From Strigops habroptila (taxonomy: Eukaryota > Chordata > Aves > Psittaciformes > Psittacidae), in NCBI RefSeq assembly GCF_004027225.2, contig NC_044301.2:18696402-18760401 (forward strand): a stretch of DNA of 64,000 nt, read 5' to 3'. A program made the translations under genes and the position numbers. The notes below the pieces were generated by a model. It was not told the origin of the DNA. It searched no databases and was given only the letters and a program-made list of their open reading frames with translations. Below are positions 39,281 through 49,020 of the stretch, piece after piece; the first letter of the stretch is position 1; every line of letters begins with the position of its first letter.

Positions 39281-41320
39281 ATGTCGTGTTATATGTATAG
39301 CACTGTAATTGTGATTTGGTTAGTCTTACCTATAATAATTGTTGGTTCCTTAGAAGTTTCATTAAAAAGGGAGGTGGTGACGTATATTGTTGGACAAAAT
39401 GCCACTCTGTCTTGCAGGTTTACCGTGCCAATGGGAGGAGAACTAATAAGGGTTATCTGGGAAAAGGAATCGGAAAGTTTTGAAGTACCTGAGATAATTT
39501 TCGACAGCAAGGACAAAGGATTAGTAGGGCATGAACAGGAGTTGCAGGAAAATTGGCAATCTAGAAGTAAAGTAATGAACAGGCTCTGGTCACGAAATCT
39601 TACTGAAGGAGAGACTAAATTAAGGATAGCCAATCTGACTGAACAAATGCGGGGAAAATATCGTTGTCTGGTCAAGACAAACAATAGTATAGACTACGGT
39701 GAGAAGATAATATACATTACTAAAACTAGAATCAGACGAGCTATAAAACCGGCCGAATCACCCCAGATAATTCAGGTACCCCAGCGTGATCCGGAAGAAA
39801 ATCTAATGATAGGATTAATCAAAGATTTTGCAAAAATGCAAAATACAAGCAGAATAACGGCATGCCTCCCAATACCAAAAGCAGCTGGAGAACCGATTGA
39901 GTGGGGAATAATAACAATACCACTCCCAGAAGAAGACAAGACAGTTAAGTGTCAGGAGATAGAGGTGATAAAAAACGTAACAAAAACAGAATATGACAGA
40001 AAGGGACTCATGGGCCCTATATTAAAATCATGGTGTGAACAGCAATTAAACTTTCAATTCACACAGAAAGGACCAGGAGTAGGTGAATGTATATATGATG
40101 AAAAAATTGAAGTAAAAACACAGACAAAAGAAATAACCTGGAACTGTCAAACAAAGGACAATTTGGAACAAAATTGGGATACAATTTGGTCACTGAGTAT
40201 TGTACAAAAATTTCGGTATGGTGGAAACACATCTTGGTGTCTCAGATGGTCAGGGAAATATAATATAGCAGGAAATACGAACCTGTTGTCATTAGACAGA
40301 GTCAGTCTAGATACTGTTAAAAATGTTCCTTGGTGGAATTGCACCAGAATAATGGATTGTGATACTGATCCAGAAAAGATTGCAATGCCCCCAATTAGAA
40401 TTGCTTTAAAGGTAGGATGTGCATGCCGAGGATTTAAAGTTGGAGGAAAACCGATACAAGCCCCGGCTGATGGAATAAACTGCAGACATTTGATGATACA
40501 TAGCATGGGACATCTTGTTTGGGCACTCAGTGATGGTACCTGGACCACTCACCTTCCAATAACAGGGCCAGTGCGGGAAATTACCTTAGGACTCCCCACT
40601 TTATGTCCAATCTGGAAACGTTCCCCATTCAGGGGCAAACTAGAAACTTTGCAGATTCGAACCAAAAGAAGTATTGACGATGATATAGACAATATAGATG
40701 ACACTTGGCAAGAGCCTGAGACAGGAGTGAAAGTAGGATGGGCACTTGAATCCCTTTTTGTTCAAATAGCTGCATATCGCAATAGGGAAGCGATTTATAA
40801 TTTAATTGGACAAACTGAGAGATTGGCCAAGGTGACTAAAAAAGGCTTTAGGGATCTAAATTTGCAATTACAGGCAACAACCAAAATGACTCTGCAAAAC
40901 AGAATGGCATTAGACACATTGCTGTTAAAGGAACATGGTGTTTGTGGATATCTCAAAGATAGAATCGATCACTGCTGTGTACATATACCAAACGTAACTG
41001 CAGATATAGAATATGACATTGCTCAATTAGGGAAAATTGAAGAGGAGGCTGACAAGGAAAAGGAAGAAATAAGTCAAAATTGGGTAGGAGCATTATTTGA
41101 TGGATTGGGAATTCACCTTACTGGGTGGATTCATTCCCTCATAGAGACAGTGTGTACCCTATTGCTTGTGTTCCTCGTAATCTATTTGGTATATTTTTGC
41201 ATTCGAAGAGAAATAACCCGGAATACCAGTTGGACACATAAAATCATTGGAGCAGTGACACGAGAATATCCACGACACCCAATAACTCCTCCTCTTACCT
41301 ATCAGGAAACTACTACATGA
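39281..41320 (+). CDS. env: Element B envelope with N-terminal Ig V-set-like domain
   Basis: 679 codons, open throughout. A signal peptide (about residues 1-23) is followed by a stretch with V-set immunoglobulin hallmarks: GQNATLSCRF (C45), a core W60, KLRIANL (about 113-119) and GKYRC (C129). The rest of the surface subunit is cysteine-rich with many N-glycosylation sites. A furin-type RTKR site ends at residue 463. The transmembrane subunit has an immunosuppressive-domain-like LQNRMALDTLLLKEHGVC followed by C555-X9-C565-C566, a membrane span (about 617-641) and a 38-residue tail. There is no hydrophobic stretch directly after the cleavage site, so any fusion peptide would be internal. I do not recognise an Env with this N-terminal arrangement. 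Confidence 0.92.
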   Translation: MSCYMYSTVIVIWLVLPIIIVGSLEVSLKREVVTYIVGQNATLSCRFTVPMGGELIRVIWEKESESFEVPEIIFDSKDKGLVGHEQELQENWQSRSKVMNRLWSRNLTEGETKLRIANLTEQMRGKYRCLVKTNNSIDYGEKIIYITKTRIRRAIKPAESPQIIQVPQRDPEENLMIGLIKDFAKMQNTSRITACLPIPKAAGEPIEWGIITIPLPEEDKTVKCQEIEVIKNVTKTEYDRKGLMGPILKSWCEQQLNFQFTQKGPGVGECIYDEKIEVKTQTKEITWNCQTKDNLEQNWDTIWSLSIVQKFRYGGNTSWCLRWSGKYNIAGNTNLLSLDRVSLDTVKNVPWWNCTRIMDCDTDPEKIAMPPIRIALKVGCACRGFKVGGKPIQAPADGINCRHLMIHSMGHLVWALSDGTWTTHLPITGPVREITLGLPTLCPIWKRSPFRGKLETLQIRTKRSIDDDIDNIDDTWQEPETGVKVGWALESLFVQIAAYRNREAIYNLIGQTERLAKVTKKGFRDLNLQLQATTKMTLQNRMALDTLLLKEHGVCGYLKDRIDHCCVHIPNVTADIEYDIAQLGKIEEEADKEKEEISQNWVGALFDGLGIHLTGWIHSLIETVCTLLLVFLVIYLVYFCIRREITRNTSWTHKIIGAVTREYPRHPITPPLTYQETTT

Positions 41321-41352
41321 GTGAAAATACTTGCAAAAGATGAAGTATTTTC

Positions 41353-41364
41353 AAAGGGGGGAAA
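41353..41364 (+). other. Polypurine tract of element B
   Basis: AAAGGGGGGAAA directly before the 3' LTR, 32 nt after the env stop codon. Confidence 0.9.
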
Positions 41365-42080
41365 TGTTAGATATATAGAGTAATTAGACTTGTGAGTTGC
41401 TTGATTTATGTTCCGTTAAGCCTGTTGCTAACAGTTTGAAACTTGCTGAGTTTTTTTTAGTACCGCATAAAAAGTCCTGACAGCAAAGACAGACCTTGGC
41501 CGAGCTGGGTGTCTGCACTCAAGGCTACTGGAAAGTTTGGTAACTAGGACGTGGAGATAAATATATGAGACTATCCAAGCGAAGCAGTACTCCCCAGGCG
41601 AAGCAGTACTCCCCAGGTTACTTCAAAGCAGAACCTTTAAGATAAGAAACGAAGATGCATACCAGTACCAGTCAGAAAGAGATAAGAAGAATGCTGGTGA
41701 AAGCATCATCGTTGGAACCTATCCAGGACTCAAAAGGTGAAAAGTACACAGCGAGGAAGACGTCTTACTTCATCTGAGGAAGACTACTTACTTCATCTTG
41801 AGACCCCTGCCCACGACCACCAGGAGGCACTGCGCAAGCGCAGAACATATGGAAATGACTTTTGTACTCATTATAATACGAAGCGGGGATAGGTCATGAA
41901 TATGTATCAGCATAGTGGGAAAGGTGATGCATATGTAATACTTTACAAGATAAATTGTGAGCACGTTGTAACGGTCTTCGGAACCAGATTTGGGTGGGTA
42001 CCCCTGGTTCCCGGGGCCTCGGAATAAAGCACCACATATAACCTCCTTAGAGTGGTTATGTGTTCTTCTCTCGGCTAACA
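41365..42080 (+). repeat. 3' LTR of element B
   Basis: 716 bp, identical to the 5' LTR except one base near 41947. AATAAA is at 42023-42028, and the 19-bp tandem repeat is at 41579-41616. Confidence 0.95.
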
Positions 42081-42084
42081 CCTC

Positions 42085-42870
42085 CATCACCCCATTCCCA
42101 TCGGCAGAGGGAAGCGGCCAGGGATGCCGGAGCTCCCACTTGGTGTGGCTGAGCATCATCCTCACCAAGGCCACCATCTCCCCCAATGCCCGAGTCCCTC
42201 CTTGCCTGGGCACCCACTGTGCCCGGGGACACAGGCGAGCTGGATCTGTTGTGTCTTGGAGATGACAGAGCACACCTGAGAGATGTACTGCAGGAAGGCA
42301 GCCGGACACCCACCCCAGGAGCTGCCCATTCCCACTGGGCTACCACCATCCCACCCTCCCCAAGCCCTCAGCTGCTCCAGTGCCAGCTCCAGCTGTGACA
42401 GGTACAGCCATGCCTGTGTCCCAGCACTGTGAGGCTGCAGGAGGGACCCCAACGGGGTGGCCAAGAGGGCGCCGAGCCCAGGATGGGCTCCAGCTCCAGC
42501 AGCACAGCCAGGGATGCTGCATGATGCACTTCCCAGGAGGGTTTTGGTCCCCAAACCCCCTCACAGGGATGGGGACATGGGGAAGGGCAAGAGCTTTCCC
42601 CTGGGCTGCTCATCCCAGTGGGATAAGCCTCTTTCAGGGCTATAAACTATTTTCCCACCAAAACGATGCTGCTTTTGGCATTTCTCCCCCCCCCTTTTTT
42701 GGGGCTGGCAGCGATGGGGACCAGGGGGTGGTATGCCCAGCTGCGACTCCGTGGGGAGGTGACATCCCCGCTGGGGACATGGCCACTGCCACAGCATCCC
42801 CGGGGAGAGGTTTTGTGGGGCTAGGTGGGGAGGGATGGAGCGCTCCAGCCATGGGGGGTCATTCCTCACC
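42085..42870. other. Unassigned spacer right of element B
   Basis: Proline/serine-coding-looking GC-rich DNA with a minus-strand open frame (42162-42554). I could not match it to a protein, and it lacks clear splice borders. Probably CALB2 intron 1. Confidence 0.3.
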
Positions 42871-42884
42871 CAGACCCTCTGTCA

Positions 42885-43000
42885 CCCCCGTCCTCCAGGG
42901 CAATGGGGTGGCCCGGGGCGAGCTCAGCCAGGTGGAGACGCGAGACCTACTGCACACCAACCACCCCCCCCCGTCGTCGCCATCGCCGTCTTTTATACCC
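42885..43000 (-). promoter_or_regulatory. Candidate CALB2 promoter and exon 1 (minus strand)
   Basis: TATAAAAG reads on the minus strand at 42991-42997 within a CpG-rich block. About 60 nt downstream one frame reads LHLAEL, as in the calretinin N terminus, but the residues after it do not match and no good start is in frame. A decayed exon 1 is possible and would put elements A4 and B in CALB2 intron 1. Weak. Confidence 0.3.
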
Positions 43001-43079
43001 CCCGCCGCCGCCCGCCGCCGCCAGGGGGCGCCGCTAACCCGGGACACCGGACGGGCACGGGGGGGAGGAGAGGCAGCGG

Positions 43080-43420
43080 GACAACGGGGTGGGGGTGGGG
43101 CAGGGACAGCGGGGGGAGGACGGGACCAGAACATACTGGGACAGCGGGACAGCGGGACAGCGGGCGGGGGGACACACCGGGACAGCTGGGGAGGAGACAC
43201 CGGGACAGCGAGACACCGGGACAGCGGGGGGGACCGGGACACACCGGGACAGCGGGGGAGGCGGGGACGGGACACCGGGGCACCGAGACACACAGGCAGC
43301 GAACAGCAGCACCGCGGGGCGGGGGGGACGACGGACACCGGGACAATGGGGCAGCGGCACCACAGAGGGGGGGACCAGGACACCGGGACAGGGACACCGC
43401 GGGGGGGTAAACAGACCAGG
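43080..43420. repeat. GGGACAGCGGGACACC minisatellite
   Basis: About 8-10-bp units (CGGGACAGCG, CGGGACACCG) repeated over ~340 bp inside the GC-rich block upstream of the candidate CALB2 promoter. Long open frames here are artefacts of composition. Confidence 0.8.
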
Positions 43421-43454
43421 ACAGCACCGGGCACCATGGGGGGCAGCCGGAGCC

Positions 43455-43810
43455 TTGCCACTTGTCCCTGCCTTGTCACCTACCCCTGTTCTATGTCACC
43501 CATCCTGACTGATGTCACCTACTCCTGCCCCATCACCTATTCCTGCCCCATCACCTACTCCTGCCCTGTGCCACCTATCCCTGTCCTATTTCACCTGCGC
43601 TGCCCGATGTCACCTACTGCTGTCCTGACACCTAGCCCTGCCTTGTCACCCTGCTGCGGCCTGCCGCCTCCTCCTGATGCCTGTCACTCCATCCCTTCCC
43701 CAAGTCCCTGCATCCCTTCCTAAGCCACCCAGCCCTGCCCGTGTCACCCAGCCCTACCTTTGCCACTGCATCCCTGCCCTGTGTCACTGCAACTGTGTGC
43801 CTTGTCACTG
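43455..43810. repeat. CCTGCCxxGTCACCTA minisatellite
   Basis: Imperfect 15-25-bp units containing GTCACCTACTCCTGCCC follow directly on the previous repeat. Confidence 0.7.
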
Positions 43811-45465
43811 CCCCCCTGCTTCACTGGGCTCCTGATGGCAGCTTCATGGACTACAATTTGCTGGTCCTGTCGGGAGGAGCAGGGTAGAGGCAGTGCCACT
43901 GCCACCAAGGGACCATGTGATGGCCACAGCAGGGCAGTCACCCACAACCCATGGCTGGGGTAAGGACATGGAACCAGGACATCCCCCCCATCTTTTGGAG
44001 GAAAACACAAGGAGCCCTTGGATCAAGGCCTTGCCATCCTGCTTGGAGGGTGTCTCCTTGGAGGGACGGGAGTGATGCTCAGCCCCAAAAGGGGCGTTTC
44101 TCACCCCAAATGCCCCTTGCTGCCCACTGGCTCATTGGGGGATTTTCTTTTCCCAACTCTTCCCAGATGACAGGGAAATTTCCAGGCCCAAACAAACAGC
44201 CACACGTGGGGTTTGTCACCGGCTCCAGTGCAGCCTGGCCAGGGGAAGCATTGCCATGGCTACAGGGAGGGGGGGAAATTGATAAATCCAGATCCGGTGA
44301 GAAGGCTCTGCCAATGGAAGTGCTTCGTTAAAGACAGGAAGGCAGCAGGAAAGTTCAGAGCAGGGATGTAATTGGCAGCAGGTAGCTGCTGGGAGGTACC
44401 AGGGGTTCTGCCCATTCTGCCTGGTGCTGGTACCTCTTGGCTAGGAGAAAAGGGTGTGCTCGGTGCTCCCTGAGTGGCAGGGGAAGCAGGTGTGGGGACT
44501 GGAGAGGCTCAGTGTCATGGAGATGGCCCCAAGCCTGGCTTTAACACCATAGGAAGCTGGAGCAGGACAGGATGCCTGACTCCAGGCATGGGAGGAGAGC
44601 CACACTGGGACAGAGAGCAACAGGATGGCCTTTGCCTCCCTCCTGCTACACAATGCAGCCTTCAAGCACGCACAGGGACACTGAAGGGTGTAGTCAGTAT
44701 TCAGCTCACATTTCCTGATGTCTGGTATGGAGATGAGTCCCCAAAAAGCTTCTTTTCCCTATTAGTGGAGCATGACTTTCCCCAGCAGAACCCATTGCTT
44801 CTCTGTCCCTCTCCCTCCAGAGCAAAGTTTTCCTGGGGGCTGAGGGTGGACACTCACTGCCTCTGCAGGGCTGGGTTTAGGGATGTGTTCCTAAGTGTGC
44901 TTGGGCTGGGGAGAGAAGGGGTGCAGGGGTCCCCATTACTGATCCATCATCTACTCTGCAGGGAGCAGAGCACCAGCCCACAGCAGGGATGGCTCTGGAT
45001 CAACAGCCCATTACAGTCACACTGCTCCAGGACACCCAGTCCTACTGCAGAAGATCCAAAGTTGCTCCAAGTTGGCAGCTAGGAGCCAGATTTGGGTTCA
45101 GGCAGTGCCCTGAACCCGCTCCCTGCCATCTCCCTGCATGGGTGTCCAGGCACAGCCAGCAGCAGGAGGGGATGTCCCCTCTTCAGGGGAACAGGCTGGA
45201 TGGTTTCCTCCAGCCTTCACCCATGTCCTGGCTCTTAAACCACCTCCTAGCTGCAAGTACCATCAGATTTTGAAAACAACAGACTATTTCAATGCTTCCA
45301 GAGTCAGGCTTTAATTCAGCAGTGAACCAAGATCATCTCACTGCTGTGACCTGCATCGCTCACCCTTTCTCTGCCTATTCAGCATGGCAGGACAAGTTTA
45401 ATTCCTTCCAGCATATGAAATCCTCGCAGTGAAAACCTAAAGCTTTTGAAAAGAACCAAACCCCC
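43811..45465. other. Intergenic spacer, nothing recognised
   Basis: Unique-looking DNA between the minisatellites and copy A5. I find no exon, CR1 or LTR. Confidence 0.4.
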
Positions 45466-46040
45466 TGTCCGGGGTTCAGCAGTAGCAGTCATTTTTTCTC
45501 CTTATTAGTAGCTGGTTCAGTGCTGTGTTTTTGACTTTCAGCCTGGGAACAACGCTGATAACACCGATGTTTTTAGTTGTTGCTAAGTAATGTTTACTCT
45601 GACCAAGGACTTTCTCAGCCTCATGCTCTGCCAGTGAGGAGGGGAAGCCAGGAGGAAGCAGAGACAGGACACCTGACCCAAACTAGCCAAAGGGGTATTC
45701 CATACCATGGCACGTCATGCCCAGTATAGAAACTGGGGGGATTTACCTGGAAGGCCCAGATCACTGCTCAGGTCAGGCTGGGTATCGGTCGGCAGATGGT
45801 GAGCAATTGTATCCTCTCCCCTTGTTATTTCCCTTATCATTATTGTTACTGGTGGTAGCAGTAGTGGTTTTGTATTAGACCTTAGTCACTGGATTGTTCT
45901 TATCTCAACCTGTGGGAGTTACATTCTTCCGATTCTCCTCCCCATCCCTCCAGGAGCAGGGGGAGGAAGAAGGGGGGGAATGAGCGAGCGGCTACGTGGT
46001 TCCGAGTTACCAGCTGGACTTAAACCATGACAGTTCTCTG

Positions 46041-46058
46041 TGGCGCCCAACATGGGGC
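46041..46058 (+). other. Primer binding site, copy A5
   Basis: TGGCGCCCAACATGGGGC, a 17/18 match to the tRNA-Lys(1,2) site, 8 nt after the 5' LTR. Confidence 0.85.
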
Positions 46059-46182
46059 ACGAAGGGTTAAGATAACGACAGATCTGGCCAGAGTGTGTCT
46101 AATCATATTTGTGATAAGCATGCATTGTTTCGGATTAATAGTCACTCATCACAATGTTGATTTATTGGCTCTCAGAGTTGTT

Positions 46183-46255
46183 AGAATCATAGAATCATAG
46201 AATAGTAAGGGTTGGAAAGGACCTTAAGATCATCTAGTTCCAACCCCTCTGCCAT
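46183..46255 (-). mobile_element. CR1 tail inserted in copy A5
   Basis: AGAATCATAGAATCATAG...CCATG, reverse orientation, interrupting the pre-gag leader relative to copy A3. The bases TTGTT/GTTGTT occur on both sides, suggesting a short target duplication. Confidence 0.85.
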
Positions 46256-46269
46256 GGTTGTTGTGCTTG

Positions 46270-46916
46270 ATCTCAGAGTTTCAGCATGTTGTACTTTACT
46301 TACAGCCACTATTTGCTGTTTTAGTGTTTATTGGCTGGGGGGCCTGGGCTAAGGTTCTTGTTTCACTGTACTTCATGGTAATGACTTGCAATACAATAGA
46401 TCATTGATCATGAAACTGGTCTGGCTTGCGTTCCCAGTGTGGTCATCACCTCTATACTTTGGGAGGCATGTAATGGAATTTTTTAGCAATTACACATCTT
46501 TTTTTTTCTCCTCGGGGGGTCAACCTATGGAGGAGACATTCCCTCACACCCCCCACTCCCCCACCGGGCTATTTACAACAGCATTTGAGAGTTCTGAAGG
46601 TTTTGAATGGCCTTTGAATACCCTTGAGACCTGCCTGCTGATTGTGCTGGGGATCAGCATGTTGGCACACATACGGAGTGTGTTTTACCCATGGCCATCC
46701 CACCCTGGGAACACCCTATTTCGTCTGATCTCGAAAGTTAAGCAGTATCGGGTTCAAATCTGGTCTAGGGTTAGACGACGATATAGGAGGACCACCAAGA
46801 GATTCTCCCTGAGGCTGGACAGTCATGAGTGGCAGGGTGTGTGGGATACTATGGGCAAGCACTTGGGCCAGTGGGCCCCTCCAGTGCTTTGGAACTTCAC
46901 CCCTGAACAAATGTGA
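46270..46916 (+). pseudogene. Pre-gag membrane frame joined to gag start, copy A5
   Basis: Same frame as at 23102-23587: a hydrophobic GWGAWAKVLVSLYF segment (before a 1-nt loss near 46403), NYTSF, a hydrophilic loop and the CLLIVLGISMLAHI segment. Here it continues without a stop through a basic stretch (RVRRRYRRTTKR) into the HEWQGVWD gag block before ending at 46916. This suggests the intact ancestor made a Gag with a membrane-spanning leader. Positions 46693-46752 inside it resemble 5S rRNA. Confidence 0.6.
46693..46752 (+). repeat. 5S rRNA-derived 60-nt segment within copy A5
   Basis: GGCCATCCCACCCTG...CGTCTGATCTCGAAAG...AAGCAGTATCGGG aligns without gaps to nt ~7-66 of vertebrate 5S rRNA, about 48 of 60 identical by my hand alignment. 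It includes the degenerate box A region. The flanks do not continue the match, so this is a fragment, not a 5S gene. Confidence 0.7.
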
Positions 46917-46949
46917 AATCCGGAAAAACTAGTAAAACACTTAAACGAG

Positions 46950-48218
46950 GTGAGCTGTCGTTCTGTTTATACCAGAGAGGGACAAATCATGGCAATGGGC
47001 TGGGGCTTGGCCTATGCCTACAGAGCCCTGCTCAACACTATCCAGCACCTTCAAAGGGAAAAAGATGTCTCTGGATCTGATGGCAAAGCAACAGACAACA
47101 CAGCTACTCCAACTCCAAGCACCATAGCTACACCAACCCCAGTGACAAGTACAGCAGCTACTCAAACTCCGACAGCAACAGACAACGCAGTTGCTGGTGC
47201 TACTCAACCCCCAAGCAGAGCAGCTGCACCAACCCCGACAACAGATACTACAGCCAGTCTAACCCCAGTGAAAGACACTGCAGCCACTCCAACCCTAGTG
47301 GCAGACACTGCAGCCACTCCAACCACAGTGATAGACACTGCAGCTAAACCAAATGACCAATCCGTGCCAATATCGGTTGCCCCTGTAAGCAAGGGGAAAA
47401 ACAAACAAGAGACACAAAGAGCAACCCGTGCAGTGAAGAAAGATGAGGACCCAGTGCACTTACTACGGGGGACAGCATCTGAACAAGAGTTACTACTATG
47501 TGGATCAGAGGAAGATGAAGAAGAAGAAGAGGTGACTTCTCGACCCCGGACCTCAACCAAGCTGCGGAATATGCGAAAAGAATTCACCCGTCTTCCAGGG
47601 GAGCACATTGTCACCTGGTTGCTCTGATGCTGGGACAATGGGGGCAATGGTCACGAACTAGAAGGTAGGGAAGCCAAGCAGCTGGGATCACTTGCTAGGA
47701 AAGGAGGAATTGACAAAGCAACTGTGAAAGAGAAATGGGCCCTCAGCCTCTGGAGGCGGCTCTTGGCAGCTGTGAAGGAAAGGTTTCCCTACAAAGAGGA
47801 TATTACAAGTCGCTCAGCCAACAGGACAATGACAGAGAGAAGCATTCAGTCCCTGAGGGAATCAGCCATTGTAGAGATGATCTGTCGTAGGCCGGATGCC
47901 AGGAATGCACCCATAGATCCAGATGAAGTCGAATGTACACAACCCATGTGGCGGAAACTTACACGGAGTGCACCATCATCATATGCCCACTCATTGGCAT
48001 CACAGGCCTGGAGTGAGGCAGCACCACCAACAGGTGATGAACTGACTTGTCAAATGCAAGAGTTTGAAGACAATCTCACCCCTTCCATCATTTCAGCTGT
48101 GGAAAAACTGTCCCAGGAGGTCAAACAACTGAGAGACGATCTATCCAGCTCCCCATGTGTCCCAACCCATGTCTCAGCAATTAACAGAGGGCACCCTACT
48201 GCCCGAGAGAGAAGATAA
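46950..48218 (+). pseudogene. Family A gag, copy A5
   Basis: The frame 46950-47627 contains LLNTIQHLQREK, a long Ala/Thr/Pro repeat tract (47101-47350) and an acidic EEDEEEEEVTS stretch, and ends in TGA. The next block (47724-48218) carries the capsid-like WRRLLAAVKERFPYK and SIQSLRESAIVEM region and a C-terminal helix. No zinc knuckle was seen. Confidence 0.65.
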
Positions 48219-48288
48219 AGGAGGTACGCACCACGGGCCACCCTATGGTTTTACCTGCAGGATCACGGAGAAGACATGAGAAAGTGGG

Positions 48289-48741
48289 ATGGAAAACCTC
48301 CCTCACTTCTGGAGGAATAGGTGCATGAAGTGGAGAACAATGGTCAAGGATGATCTTCCCACAAAAGTTGCTGCTCCAGTCTCTGGTGAGCAGTTTCCCA
48401 GATGGAGTGGAAGACCTGATTTTACTCCAGCTCCTGTGATAACGAATACTAATCCCTTTCTACAAGACATAAGTGGACAATCTTATGATCACTATTACAG
48501 GGGCCCTGCCTCCAGCCAGATGGAGGAGAGGGACAATCGGGTTTACTGGACTGTGTGGATCAGATGGCCTGGCACATCAGTCCCACAGGAGTATAAGGCT
48601 CTAGTAGGTACCGATGCACAGTGTACCCTGATGCCATCAAGGTATCAAAGGGTGGAACCCATTTGTATTTCTGGAGTGACAGGAGGATCCCAAGAGTTGA
48701 CTGTACTGGAGGCTGAAATCAGCCTGACTGGGAAGGAGTGA
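48289..48741 (+). pseudogene. Family A protease, copy A5
   Basis: Matches the copy A3 protease, but the catalytic DTG triplet is rearranged to GTD near 48601-48620. It stops before RT. Confidence 0.7.
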
Positions 48742-49020
48742 CAAAAGCACCCCATTGTAACTGGTCCAAGGGCTCCATGCATCCTTGGCATAGACTATCT
48801 CAGGAGAGGGTACTTCAAAGACCCAAAAGGGAATAGATGGGCTTTTGGTATCGCTGCCTTGGAAACAAAGTAAATTAAGCAGCTGTCCACCTTTCCCGGT
48901 CTCTCAGAGGATCCTTCTGTTGTGGGGTTGCTGAAGGTGGAAGAACAACAAGTGCCAATTGTGACCACAGCAGTGCACCAGCGGCAATATTGCACTAACT
49001 GAGACTCCCTGATTCCCATC

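Larger units (their letters stand above)
32956..42080 (+). mobile_element. Element B: near-complete gammaretrovirus-like provirus
   Basis: 9,125 bp. It has a 5' LTR, primer site, leader, gag, in-frame pro-pol, env, polypurine tract and 3' LTR, flanked by the 4-bp duplication CCTC (32952-32955 and 42081-42084). The 4-bp duplication, the gag-stop-pol arrangement in one frame, the YVDD box and the GPY/F integrase tail point to the gammaretrovirus side of the tree. Only one LTR difference indicates recent integration. It lies just beyond a solo family A LTR, probably in CALB2 intron 1, antisense to the gene. Confidence 0.95.

Noticed and set aside
39281-39730. Ig-like segment as a separate host exon rather than part of env
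   Set aside because: It is continuous with the rest of the env frame, has the env signal peptide, and shows no splice sites; the start lies 1 nt after pol.
42380-43723. 447-codon plus-strand open frame
   Set aside because: It runs through two minisatellites and poly-purine/pyrimidine tracts and has no domain-like segment.
46693-46752. A functional 5S rRNA gene
   Set aside because: Only about half of 5S is present, box C is absent, and there is no T-run terminator.
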